This document shows positions 25,213 through 33,459 of a stretch of 42,942 nt of DNA, in pieces; position 1 is the stretch's first letter, and each line of letters begins with the position of its first letter. The notes under the pieces are model-generated. The model did no database searches, was not told where the DNA came from, and saw only the letters and a list, made by a program, of their open reading frames with translations. The translations under genes were made by a program, and so were the position numbers. This DNA comes from an uncultured Lachnospiraceae bacterium (lineage in GTDB: Bacteria; Bacillota; Clostridia; Lachnospirales; Lachnospiraceae): contig CAMWXB010000036.1 of assembly GCA_947178125.1 (NCBI GenBank), positions 1-42,942 on the forward strand, read 5' to 3'.

Positions 25213-26538
25213 ATGATTCAGTTATCAGACCATTTCAATTACCGGCGCTTACTGCGCTTTACCTTTCCGTCCATTATCATGCTCGTATTTACATCGATCT
25301 ACGGCGTGGTAGATGGATTCTTTGTATCGAATTATGCGGGGAAAACGCCTTTTGCGGCGGTCAATTTTATCATGCCGCTTTTGATGATACTTGGCTGTAT
25401 CGGTTTTATGTTCGGAACGGGCGGCGGCGCCCTGATCGCAATCGCGATGGGAGAGGGCAGGGGAAAAAAGGCAAATGAATTATTTTCACTGGTCGTCTAT
25501 GTGTCGGCGGTCTGCGGTGTTCTGTTCGCCGTGCTCGGTTTTCTTTTTCTGCGGCCCGTGGCTTCGTTGATGGGAGCGGAGGGGGAGCTTTTGGAAAACT
25601 GCGTTATTTATGGCAGGATCATTTTGCTCGCGATACCGTTCTATGTTCTGCAGTATGAATTTCAATGTCTGTTCGCAACGGCCGGAAAACCGAAACTCGG
25701 ACTGTATGTGACGGTAGCGGCGGGCATTACCAATATTTTCCTGGATGCGCTGTTTGTAGCCGGTTTTCACTGGGGACTGGTGGGGGCGGCTGCCGCGACT
25801 TCTTTGAGCCAGTTCGTGGGCGGTGTTGTGCCGCTTATTTATTTCGGACGGAAGAATAACAGTCCTCTGCAGCTTGTCAAATGCGGATTTGATAAAAAGG
25901 CGCTGGGAAAAATCTGCATGAATGGTTCTTCCGAGCTGATGAGTAACATTTCCATGTCCCTTGTCAGTATGCTCTACAATGTGCAGCTCATGAAATATGC
26001 AGGAGAGGACGGCGTTGCCGCATATGGTGTGCTGATGTATGTGGGAATGATTTTTCAGGCGGTCTTTATCGGCTATTCTGTCGGTACGGCTCCGGTCATC
26101 GGATATCATTATGGAGCGCAGAACCACGAGGAACTGAAGGGGCTGCTAAAGAAGAGCGTTATACTGGTCGGTGCATTTGCCATTTTGATGTTTGTTTCGG
26201 GACAGCTGTTTGCCGGACCGCTTTCCCGGCTGTTCGTCGGCTATGATGCAGAACTTCTGGAATTGACGATGCGGGCTTTTTGTTTTTTTGCGTTTTCCTT
26301 TTTGTTCTCGGGATTTGCTATTTTCGGCTCATCCTTTTTTACTGCGCTTGGCGATGGCATTGTGTCCGCGGTCATTTCGTTCCTGCGTACGTTGGTGTTC
26401 CAGTGTCTGTCGGTGCTGATTTTCCCGCTTTTCTGGCAGATTGACGGCATATGGTGTTCCATTATTGCAGCGGAAGCGCTGGCGGTTCTTGTGACGGTGC
26501 TGTTTTTGGCAGGAAAGCGGAAGAAGTATCAGTATTAG
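25213..26538 (+). CDS. MATE-family efflux transporter (second)
   Basis: A 441-residue, 12-helix exporter most like the MepA/DinF-type branch (YGVVDGFFVSNYAGKTPFAAVNF; GTGGGALIAIAMGEGRGKKA). It begins with a GGGAGG site 16 bases after the marR stop, so expression should follow derepression by MarR. No terminator was recognised before the gntR promoter at 26581. Substrate unknown. Confidence 0.92.
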   Translation: MIQLSDHFNYRRLLRFTFPSIIMLVFTSIYGVVDGFFVSNYAGKTPFAAVNFIMPLLMILGCIGFMFGTGGGALIAIAMGEGRGKKANELFSLVVYVSAVCGVLFAVLGFLFLRPVASLMGAEGELLENCVIYGRIILLAIPFYVLQYEFQCLFATAGKPKLGLYVTVAAGITNIFLDALFVAGFHWGLVGAAAATSLSQFVGGVVPLIYFGRKNNSPLQLVKCGFDKKALGKICMNGSSELMSNISMSLVSMLYNVQLMKYAGEDGVAAYGVLMYVGMIFQAVFIGYSVGTAPVIGYHYGAQNHEELKGLLKKSVILVGAFAILMFVSGQLFAGPLSRLFVGYDAELLELTMRAFCFFAFSFLFSGFAIFGSSFFTALGDGIVSAVISFLRTLVFQCLSVLIFPLFWQIDGIWCSIIAAEALAVLVTVLFLAGKRKKYQY

Positions 26539-26580
26539 AAACACATTTTGGGACTGGAAATAATCTGATTTCATTCCCGG

Positions 26581-26628
26581 TTGACAAATGATATGAAGTT
26601 GATATAATGTACTTATACATTAAGTACA
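26581..26628 (+). promoter_or_regulatory. Promoter and palindromic operator of the gntR-ABC cassette
   Basis: TTGACA (26581-26586), a 16-base spacer and TATAAT (26603-26608) form a consensus promoter. Directly on its downstream edge is a perfect inverted repeat, TGTACTTA-N5-TAAGTACA (26608-26628), which shares the last T of the -10 box and covers the transcription start. It is the likely operator for the GntR protein encoded next. Confidence 0.82.
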
Positions 26629-26650
26629 ATTTGTATAGAGGTAGTGAATC

Positions 26651-27028
26651 GTGGAAATTATTATAAGCAACAATGCGAATAAGCCAATTTATGAGCAGAT
26701 TACATCGCAGATCAAGGCGATGATCATGAGCGGTGAACTGCAGGCCGGGGATTCGATTCCTTCTATGCGGGCTCTGGCAAAATCAATTCATGTGAGTGTC
26801 ATTACGGTTCAAAAAGCTTATGAAGATTTACAAAGAGATGGGTTTATTGAAACGACGGTCGGGCGTGGGAGTTTTGTATCCGCACAGAATAAGGAATTTT
26901 ATCAGGAAGAGCAGCAGCGCATCGCCGAAGAGCATTTGCAGAAGGCGGCTGAAATCGGACGGGTGAGCAATATTTCGCTTGAAAAACTGATGGAACTGTT
27001 AGCGTTATTTTATCAGGATGAACAATAA
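26651..27028 (+). CDS. GntR-family regulator (YtrA subfamily)
   Basis: A 125-residue one-domain regulator: a GntR winged helix (KPIYEQITSQIKAMIMSGEL, then GDSIPSMRALAKSIHVSVIT and VQKAYEDLQRDGFIETTVG) with only a short helical C-terminal tail. This architecture defines the YtrA subfamily, which nearly always controls adjacent ABC transporter genes. It starts with GTG at 26651, nine bases after GAGG. The following ABC ATPase begins 29 bases downstream. Confidence 0.9.
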   Translation: MEIIISNNANKPIYEQITSQIKAMIMSGELQAGDSIPSMRALAKSIHVSVITVQKAYEDLQRDGFIETTVGRGSFVSAQNKEFYQEEQQRIAEEHLQKAAEIGRVSNISLEKLMELLALFYQDEQ

Positions 27029-27057
27029 TTTTCCCCGGTTCGAGAGAAAGGAGCAAT

Positions 27058-27924
27058 ATGGAAAATATTTTAGAATTACAAGGGATTTCCAAGACATTTC
27101 CCAAATCAGACTTTATGTTGGATAAGGTCTCTTTTTCTTTGCCGTATGGAGCAATCATGGGATTCGTCGGAGAAAATGGCGCGGGAAAGACGACGACGAT
27201 CGGCTGTATTTTGAACACGGCCGCGAAGGACAGTGGAATGGTAAAATTGTTCGGCAGAGAGATGCTTGATGCGGACACGGACATCAGGGAGAAGATTGGC
27301 GTTGTTTATGACGGGGATAATTTTCCGGTCTATTGGACGGCAAAACAATTGGCGCAGGTCATGGACGGGCTGTATGCGGAATGGGATAATGCTTTGTTCC
27401 AAAAATATCTGGCGGATTTTCACCTGCCCGCAAAACAGAAGATAAAACATTATTCCAGAGGAATGACGATGAAGTTAGCCATTGCGGCCGCATTGGCGCA
27501 TCATCCGCAATTACTGATATTAGATGAAGCGACCAGCGGATTAGACCCCATTATGCGGGATGAGATGTTGGATGTCTTTCTTGATTTTGTGCAGGAAGAA
27601 AATCACTCCATTTTGATATCTTCCCATATTACAAGCGATTTGGAAAAAGTCGCGGACTATATTACCTTTATTCATGACGGGAAGCTTCTGATGACCGCGT
27701 CAAAAGATGAATTGCTCTACCGGTATGCGGTCATGCGCTGTAAAGAGAGCCAGTTTCTTGCGCTGGATCCCGGCGATATCCTTGCTTACCGAAAACGGGA
27801 GCTTCAAACCGATGTGCTGGTAGCGGATGGAAAAGAAGCAAAAAAGAAATACAGGGATATTGTGATCGACCATGTTTCCATTGAGGAGATCATGCTGCTG
27901 TTAGGAAAGGGGGAGCGGGTATGA
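27058..27924 (+). CDS. ABC transporter ATP-binding protein
   Basis: A 288-residue ATPase with Walker A GENGAGKT, a YSRGMTMK signature, Walker B LLILDEAT and the switch histidine in SSHI. The extra C-terminal 70 residues are typical of the YtrB/CcmA-like exporters found with YtrA regulators. ATG 27058 follows GAAAGGAG. Its stop overlaps the permease start (ATGA at 27921-27924), so the two subunits are translationally coupled. Substrate unknown; relatives respond to cell-wall-active agents. Confidence 0.93.
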   Translation: MENILELQGISKTFPKSDFMLDKVSFSLPYGAIMGFVGENGAGKTTTIGCILNTAAKDSGMVKLFGREMLDADTDIREKIGVVYDGDNFPVYWTAKQLAQVMDGLYAEWDNALFQKYLADFHLPAKQKIKHYSRGMTMKLAIAAALAHHPQLLILDEATSGLDPIMRDEMLDVFLDFVQEENHSILISSHITSDLEKVADYITFIHDGKLLMTASKDELLYRYAVMRCKESQFLALDPGDILAYRKRELQTDVLVADGKEAKKKYRDIVIDHVSIEEIMLLLGKGERV

Positions 27925-28574
27925 GGGGGCTTCTGAAAAGCAATTATTATGCAGTGCGCTCCAATGTAAAAGTTTTTTCGGCCGTTATGGTCTTGCTGGG
28001 AATTTTTGTCGTGGCCGTGGATAATGAAATCCCGTCTCTGATCATAGGGTATATGCTGTCGGTAATGATCGGGTTTTCATTTAATTCGATTGCCAGCGCC
28101 GGCAGGGAAAGCGCCGCAAAGTGGAGCGTTTATAAGCTGACGACGCCTGTAAAGCGGGCGGATATTGTGAAAAGTTTATTTGTAAGCCAGCTCCTATGGC
28201 TGTTTGTGGGAATGGTTTTTGCCGGGATTATTGTGACGTTATCCGTAGCGCTGCACGGCTTTCCCTTTGATAAGGATACGGATATCTTTCTGTTGTTCGT
28301 AGTGGGAAGCGGAATCAGCCTGTTCATGGGAGCCTTTTTCTTTCCATTGTTCTTTTGGGGCGGGGAAGAGCGAAAAGAGGTATTTCTGGTCATCAGTCTG
28401 CTCTGCGGAATCGGTGTAGTCATGGGACTTACAACACTGGTGAACACGATTTTTCCGCCACATATGACTTCCCGGATTATCTGGGGCGGTTGTATGATAC
28501 TGGCCTGCGGCATACTGGCATTTGTTTTGTCTTATCCGCTTACGGTCGGCATATTTCGGAGAAAAGACTATTGA
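27921..28574 (+). CDS. ABC-2 type transporter permease
   Basis: A 217-residue membrane protein with six predicted helices, matching the ABC2_membrane_5 type (YKLTTPVKRADIVKSLFVSQ after the second helix is characteristic). It overlaps the ATPase gene by four bases. With the GntR protein it completes a three-gene cassette bounded by a promoter-operator and a terminator. Confidence 0.88.
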   Translation: MRGLLKSNYYAVRSNVKVFSAVMVLLGIFVVAVDNEIPSLIIGYMLSVMIGFSFNSIASAGRESAAKWSVYKLTTPVKRADIVKSLFVSQLLWLFVGMVFAGIIVTLSVALHGFPFDKDTDIFLLFVVGSGISLFMGAFFFPLFFWGGEERKEVFLVISLLCGIGVVMGLTTLVNTIFPPHMTSRIIWGGCMILACGILAFVLSYPLTVGIFRRKDY

Positions 28575-28589
28575 TCAGGGAAACAAAAC

Positions 28590-28650
28590 AGCCGGTACGG
28601 CCATCCCGAATCCGTAAAAAGATTTCGGGAATGCCGTGCCGGCTTTTTCA
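28590..28650 (+). terminator. Terminator after the gntR-ABC cassette
   Basis: A long, nearly perfect stem spans AGCCGGTACGGC (28590-28601) to GCCGTGCCGGCT (28632-28643), extended inward by ATCCCGAATC with GATTTCGGGAAT, and is followed by TTTTTC. It also lies just before the end of the minus-strand DHH gene and may serve both directions. Confidence 0.85.
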
Positions 28651-28690
28651 TTTTGATAGAAGATTACAGTGATTGAAAACAGGTACCTGA

Positions 28691-29611
28691 TCAGTTTTCT
28701 TTATAGTTAATGATTTCATCGAGCAGGCTGGCCAGTTTCGCATCCATTTCCTCGTCGTTGAACTGGCAGGTTCCTACCGCTTTATGGCCGCCGCCGCCGT
28801 ATTTTAACATCAGGCTTCCGACGTTGACGTTGGAAGTTCTGTTCAAAATGCTGTATCCGACAGCAGCGGAACAGCCGAGACCGCCTTTTCCGTTTACAAT
28901 CCATACGGAAATGTTCTGTTCCGGGTACATACTGTAAATCAGGAAACGATTACCTGAATAAATCGGATCGACGCCGCGCAGGTCGGAAATGATGACATCT
29001 TTCTCCACACGGGTATGTGCTTTCACCATTTCTTTGAATTTGGCATCCTGTTCATGGTAAACGTCAATACGCTCTTTAACGTCCGACAGAGCGAGAATTT
29101 CCTCGGTGCTCATGGTGCGGCAACACTCCATCAGTTTTTCCATTAACTGATAGTTGGAAATGGTGAAGTTGCGCCATCTGCCGAGTCCCGTTCTCGGATC
29201 CATCAGAAAGCCTACCAGAATCCATCCGGTCGGATTTTGGATTTCATCGATGGTCAGGTTGCCGGAATCAACTTTGTCAACAGCTTCCATCATATCGTCA
29301 AAGTGGGAAAAACGCTCTTTTCCGCCGTAGTATTCATAAATAATGCGCGCACAGGAAGGGGTGATACGGCTTTCGCCCTTATATTTTCCGGCAAGCTCGT
29401 TGCGCTCATGCTCGCTGGAATGATGGTCGAACCACAGGCCGCAGCCTTCCACGAAAGGAACGTTGGCGAGTACATCGTTTTCTGTAATTTCTACAAGACC
29501 ATCCTGCAAATCCTTGGGATGGGCAAATTTCCAGCTGTCAATCAGGCCGATTTCCTTTAACAGGGCGCCGCACGCCAGACCGTCAAAATCGGAACGGGTA
29601 ACTAATCTCAT
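28691..29611 (-). CDS. DHH-family phosphoesterase (exopolyphosphatase-like)
   Basis: A 306-residue DHH/DHHA1 protein. The N-terminus TRSDFDGLACGALLKEIGL holds the first metal-binding aspartates, WFDHHSSEHE is the DHH motif, and KYGGGGHKAVGTCQF is the glycine-rich DHHA1 substrate site. Relatives hydrolyse polyphosphate, pAp or short oligonucleotides; the substrate here is not determined. The longer frame to 29752 was rejected because the codon at 29611 has AAGGAG eight bases upstream. A good promoter lies at 29669-29697. Confidence 0.9.
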   Translation of the reverse strand: MRLVTRSDFDGLACGALLKEIGLIDSWKFAHPKDLQDGLVEITENDVLANVPFVEGCGLWFDHHSSEHERNELAGKYKGESRITPSCARIIYEYYGGKERFSHFDDMMEAVDKVDSGNLTIDEIQNPTGWILVGFLMDPRTGLGRWRNFTISNYQLMEKLMECCRTMSTEEILALSDVKERIDVYHEQDAKFKEMVKAHTRVEKDVIISDLRGVDPIYSGNRFLIYSMYPEQNISVWIVNGKGGLGCSAAVGYSILNRTSNVNVGSLMLKYGGGGHKAVGTCQFNDEEMDAKLASLLDEIINYKEN

Positions 29612-29668
29612 AGTGAATTCTCCTTTGCTTATATAATATATTGGGGCGTTAATGAATTGTCTATTAAA

Positions 29669-29697
29669 ATTATATAAGAAAGAAAGGCGTTTTTCAA
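29669..29697 (-). promoter_or_regulatory. Promoter of the minus-strand DHH gene
   Basis: On the minus strand, TTGAAA (29697-29692), a 17-base spacer and TATAAT (29674-29669) form a near-consensus promoter about 60 bases before the start codon. Confidence 0.75.
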
Positions 29698-29788
29698 GAT
29701 GTTTTATTGCAGACGGATATAGCCGGAAGTGTTGTGAAGGAAAAAAATGCAAAATTTTATTTTTTTATCGGCTTGTGCAAAAACGGAA

Positions 29789-29817
29789 TTGATTTAATGC
29801 TGAAAAAAGAATACATT
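29789..29817 (+). promoter_or_regulatory. Possible promoter of the third MATE gene
   Basis: TTGATT (29789-29794), 17 bases and TACATT (29812-29817) form a moderate match. It is the best plus-strand candidate in the 264-base divergent gap (29612-29875), which otherwise shows only AT-rich sequence. Confidence 0.4.
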
Positions 29818-29875
29818 ATATAGTAGGAAAGTTTTTAGCAGAAATTTTTTGACAGAAATATTTCAGGAGTCAGCT

Positions 29876-31264
29876 ATGATATCGATAAAAAAAGCAGAAG
29901 AGAAAAATACATCCCATGTACTGAACATGACATCGGGGAATCCCTATTCCCTGATGCTCAATTTTACGATGCCTATTTTTTTAAGTCAGGTGTTCCAGCA
30001 GCTGTACAATACGGCGGACGCTTTTATTGTGGGCAGATACCTTGGGACGAATGCATTGGCGGCGGTCACTTCATCGGGGAATCTGATCTTTCTGATGGTC
30101 AGCTTTTTCATGGGCATGGGAATGGGCGGCGGCGTGGTCATTTCCCGGTATTTCGGGGCAAAAGATGACGGGCAGGTGTCCCGCTCCGTCCATACGATGA
30201 TGGCGTTCGGCATTGTTTGCGGTCTGCTTTTAACGATTATCGGCGTCGCGTTTACGCCGACTTTTCTTGCCTGGATGCAGACGGATCCGGAAGTCATGCC
30301 GGAGGCGGTGGAGTATTTCCGATATTATTTTCTCGGCGCACTGGCCGTTGTTCTTTATAATGTCTGCTGCAGCATTATGAATGCGGTCGGCAACAGTAAG
30401 CGGCCGCTGTATTATCTGATTTTTTCTTCGCTCGTCAATATTTTACTGGATCTGCTTTTCATCGGCGGCTTTCACTGGGGCGTCTGGGCGGCGGCGCTGG
30501 CGACGGTCATATCCCAGGCCGCCAGCGTAGCGCTATGTATGGTCTATCTGCTGCGTAAGGGCAATATTTTTACGGTGGAACTGCGAAGGATTCGTTTTCA
30601 TAAAGATATTTTACTCGAAATTGTCAGCTATGGGCTGCCTTCGGGTGTACAAAATTCCGTTATCGCTTTTGCGAATGTTATCGTACAGTCACAGATCAAT
30701 TCGTTCGGCAGACTGGCGATGGCCGGATATGGCGTTCATGCCAAGATAGAGGGTTTTGTATTCCTGCCGGTAAACAGTTTTAATATGGCGGCGACGACTT
30801 TTATCAGCCAGAATCTGGGCGCGAGTCAGTATGAGCGGGCGAAAAAGGGTGCACGCTTTTCAATTCTCGTTACTGTCATGATGGCGGAAACCATCGGGTT
30901 GATTTATTATATTTTTGCGCCGCAGCTCGTCAGTCTGTTTGATAATACGCCGGGCGTGGTTGAATATGGAGTGATGCAGGCACGCACTGTCGCACTTTTC
31001 TATTTCCTGCTTGCTTTTTCCCACTCGGTGGCAGCGGTCTGCCGCGGCGCAGGAAAGGCATTTGTGCCGATGCTCGTCATGCTGATCGTCTGGTGCGGGG
31101 TGCGGATTACCTATATTATCATTGTCATGAAACTGTTCGGAGAAATCAGATATGTCTTCTGGGCGTATCCGTTGACGTGGAGTATCAGTTCGGTGATTTA
31201 TCTGGTTTATTATCTGTTTTCGGATTGGGTGCATGGATTTCAAAAGCGTGAAGAGAAGTTCTAA
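29876..31264 (+). CDS. MATE-family efflux transporter (third)
   Basis: A 462-residue, 12-helix exporter. NMTSGNPYSLMLNFTMPIFL, QQLYNTADAFIVGRYLG and WAAALATVISQAASVALC are typical NorM/DinF-like signatures. The frame extends back to 29849, but ATG 29876 has CAGGAG at 29864-29869 and gives the normal N-terminus. It is divergent from the DHH gene and followed by a palindromic repeat mosaic rather than a standard terminator. Substrate unknown. It is not close in sequence to the other two MATE proteins by eye. Confidence 0.9.
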   Translation: MISIKKAEEKNTSHVLNMTSGNPYSLMLNFTMPIFLSQVFQQLYNTADAFIVGRYLGTNALAAVTSSGNLIFLMVSFFMGMGMGGGVVISRYFGAKDDGQVSRSVHTMMAFGIVCGLLLTIIGVAFTPTFLAWMQTDPEVMPEAVEYFRYYFLGALAVVLYNVCCSIMNAVGNSKRPLYYLIFSSLVNILLDLLFIGGFHWGVWAAALATVISQAASVALCMVYLLRKGNIFTVELRRIRFHKDILLEIVSYGLPSGVQNSVIAFANVIVQSQINSFGRLAMAGYGVHAKIEGFVFLPVNSFNMAATTFISQNLGASQYERAKKGARFSILVTVMMAETIGLIYYIFAPQLVSLFDNTPGVVEYGVMQARTVALFYFLLAFSHSVAAVCRGAGKAFVPMLVMLIVWCGVRITYIIIVMKLFGEIRYVFWAYPLTWSISSVIYLVYYLFSDWVHGFQKREEKF

Positions 31265-31265
31265 A

Positions 31266-31291
31266 GACATCGCATCATAGGATGCGATGTC
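31266..31291. other. Perfect 11-bp hairpin directly after the MATE stop
   Basis: GACATCGCATC (31266-31276) and GATGCGATGTC (31281-31291) enclose a four-base loop. No T-run follows, so it is not a classical terminator, though it could stabilise the mRNA end or belong to the repeat mosaic that starts 12 bases later. Confidence 0.6.
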
Positions 31292-31302
31292 AAGAACTTC
31301 TA

Positions 31303-31614
31303 GGGTTCGCGAAGCGAACCCTCTTCACGCAACAGAATGCCCGACGGGGCATTCTGCGTGGGTTGAGGATTGCAAAGCAAATCTATCTCGCGCAGAAGAA
31401 TCGCCTGGGCGATTCTTCAAGGGTTGAGAATCGCGGAGCGAACCTTCTTCACGCAACAGAATGCCCGACGGGGCATTCTGCATAGGTTGAGGATTGCAGA
31501 GCAAATCTATCTCGCGCAGAAGAATCGCCTGGGCGATTCTTCAAGGGTTGAGAATCGCGGAGCGAACCTTCTTCACGCAGCAGAATGCCCGACGGGGCAT
31601 TCTGCGTGGGTTGT
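31303..31614. repeat. Mosaic of short palindromes in 124-bp repeats
   Basis: A 124-bp unit starts at 31323, 31447 and 31571 (the last copy partial). Each unit contains several hairpins: CAGAATGCCC with GGGCATTCTG, GATTGC with GCAAATC, and GAAGAATCGCC with GGCGATTCTTC. Degenerate TCGC-GGA-GCGA elements join them. A cleaner version of the last, GGGTTCGC-GAA-GCGAACCC, opens the array at 31303-31321. Copies are almost identical. It fills the 386-base gap between the MATE gene and the Hsp70 gene; the ORFs read through it are by-products of the repeat. Confidence 0.88.
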
Positions 31615-31650
31615 GGATGAGGATAGGAATGAGAAACAATAGGAGGAGCA

Positions 31651-33459
31651 ATGTCCAGGATCATAGGAATTGATTTGGGAACGACGAATAGTCTTGCCGC
31701 GGTGTGGCAGGATGGAAAAAGTGTGCTGATACCGAATGCGTTCGGCGAATATCTGACGCCGAGCGTGGTGAGCGTGGGGGAGGACGGCAGTATTTATGTC
31801 GGAAAGACGGCAAAGGAAAGGCTGATTTCGCATCCGAAAGATACTGTCGGCGGATTCAAGCGGTACATGGGGACGGCAAGGGAGTGCAGGCTTGGAGGCA
31901 GAGCTTACCGGCCGGAGGAATTGTCTGCTTTTGTCTTGAAAAAACTCCGGGAAGATGCGGAACGGTATCTGGGAGAAAAGGTCGAAGAGGCCGTTATCAG
32001 TGTGCCGGCTTATTTTAATGATATGGCGCGCAATGCAACAAAGCGTGCCGGCATCATTGCGGGATTAAAAGTGGAACGTATCATCAATGAGCCGTCTGCG
32101 GCGGCGCTGGCATGTCAGAATCTGGACAGGGAAGAGGATGCTGCGCTGCTCGTATTCGATTTCGGCGGCGGGACGCTGGATGTTTCCCTGGTGGAATGTT
32201 TTGACAACGTGATCGAAATACTGGCAGTCAGCGGCGATAATCAGCTTGGCGGCCGGGATTTTGACGAACTGCTCGCCGATTATTTTATCCGGACGCTGAA
32301 ACTGGAAAAAGAGGCAGAGCAGCCGGAAATACGAGAAATCATTCAGAAAAGCGCAGAACATTGCAAGCGGGAACTGACAGAGCAAGCGGCGGCAGAGATG
32401 TTTGTAAATTGTCGTGAAATTAATAGAAAGATGGAAATCACGAGGAAAGGACTCGTCAGAATCTGCGCTTCCCTGTTCGACAGACTTGGCAAGCCGGTAG
32501 GCAGGGTGCTGGCGGATGCGCAGACTAGAATTGACCAAATTAGTCAAATTGTGCTCGTGGGAGGTTCCTGTAAAATGCCGGTAGTGCAGCAGTATTTGGA
32601 ATATCTGCTGAAGCGAAAAGACATTGAAGTCAGGGAACCGGACCATATGGTCGCTTATGGCTGCGGCGTCTATGCGGGCATCAAGGAGCGGAACGAGGAC
32701 GTGAAGGATATGCTGCTGACAGATATCTGCCCCTTTTCGCTTGGTGTGGGAGTCATGAATCATCAGAACAGGAATAAGCCGCTGATGTCTTTTGTGATTG
32801 AAAGGAACAGCCCGCTGCCGGTCAGCCGGGAGGAAATGTATGTGACCGCGTCGGACTATCAGACGGAGATGGGATTCAGAATTTACCAGGGAGAGTCGAT
32901 GTATGTGGATGACAATATCGTTTTGGGAGAAATTCTGTTCCGGGTTCCGCCGCTTCCGAGAGGAGAGGTACAGTGCTTTATCCGTTTTACCTATGATATC
33001 AACGGTGTTCTGGAAGTGGAGGGCAGAGTTCCCATGACGGAGGAAAAAAAGAATATCATCATCGTACATAAGGAACTGGAAATGACGGAGGAAGAGATTA
33101 CCGATAAACTGAAAGAATTTGAAAAGCTGAAAGTGAACCCGGAAGAAAACGAGGAAAACCGATATGTACTGGAATGGGGACAGCGGCTTTTCGTGCAGTG
33201 TGCTCAGGAAGAACTGCGAAATGATATTGTAAGGCGGCTGCAGTATTTTCAACATGTGATGGTGCATGATGCCTATCATCTGCCCAAAGTCAGAAAGTAT
33301 ACGATGGTCTTTCTTGCCTATGTGGAGGGGCTCCAGAGCTGTTATACGGGATTTTCGGCGGAGATGCTGCAAAATGGCAGCTGGTATCAGGATGATGAGG
33401 AAGAAAAGGAGATAGAAGACCTTTTCCGGGAATGGAACAATGATGATAAACAGGACTGA
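31651..33459 (+). CDS. hscC: Hsp70 chaperone, HscC-like
   Basis: A 602-residue Hsp70-family ATPase. The nucleotide-binding domain is complete: IGIDLGTTNSLAAVW, ISVPAYFNDMARNATKRAG, INEPSAAAL, DFGGGTLDVSLVE and the LVGGSCKMPVVQ loop. The substrate-binding part is divergent and short of the DnaK lid, ending in an acidic tail (DDEEEKEIEDLF). This fits the HscC branch rather than the housekeeping DnaK, which normally sits with grpE and dnaJ. The 3' end overlaps a J-domain-like gene by 20 bases, suggesting a dedicated partner. ATG 31651 has AGGAGGAG upstream. The client is unknown. Confidence 0.9.
   Translation: MSRIIGIDLGTTNSLAAVWQDGKSVLIPNAFGEYLTPSVVSVGEDGSIYVGKTAKERLISHPKDTVGGFKRYMGTARECRLGGRAYRPEELSAFVLKKLREDAERYLGEKVEEAVISVPAYFNDMARNATKRAGIIAGLKVERIINEPSAAALACQNLDREEDAALLVFDFGGGTLDVSLVECFDNVIEILAVSGDNQLGGRDFDELLADYFIRTLKLEKEAEQPEIREIIQKSAEHCKRELTEQAAAEMFVNCREINRKMEITRKGLVRICASLFDRLGKPVGRVLADAQTRIDQISQIVLVGGSCKMPVVQQYLEYLLKRKDIEVREPDHMVAYGCGVYAGIKERNEDVKDMLLTDICPFSLGVGVMNHQNRNKPLMSFVIERNSPLPVSREEMYVTASDYQTEMGFRIYQGESMYVDDNIVLGEILFRVPPLPRGEVQCFIRFTYDINGVLEVEGRVPMTEEKKNIIIVHKELEMTEEEITDKLKEFEKLKVNPEENEENRYVLEWGQRLFVQCAQEELRNDIVRRLQYFQHVMVHDAYHLPKVRKYTMVFLAYVEGLQSCYTGFSAEMLQNGSWYQDDEEEKEIEDLFREWNNDDKQD

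Noticed and set aside
31303..31614. CRISPR array
   Set aside because: The repeated unit is 124 bp of several different palindromes; no constant 25-40 base repeat with unique spacers and no cas gene is present.
31282..31664. ORFs on both strands in the repeat region (up to 90 aa)
   Set aside because: They are translations of the 124-bp palindromic repeat, repeat their own sequence with the DNA period, and lack ribosome binding sites.
32065..33372. 435-aa minus-strand ORF opposite hscC
   Set aside because: A shadow of the Hsp70 reading frame; no family motifs and no start signals.
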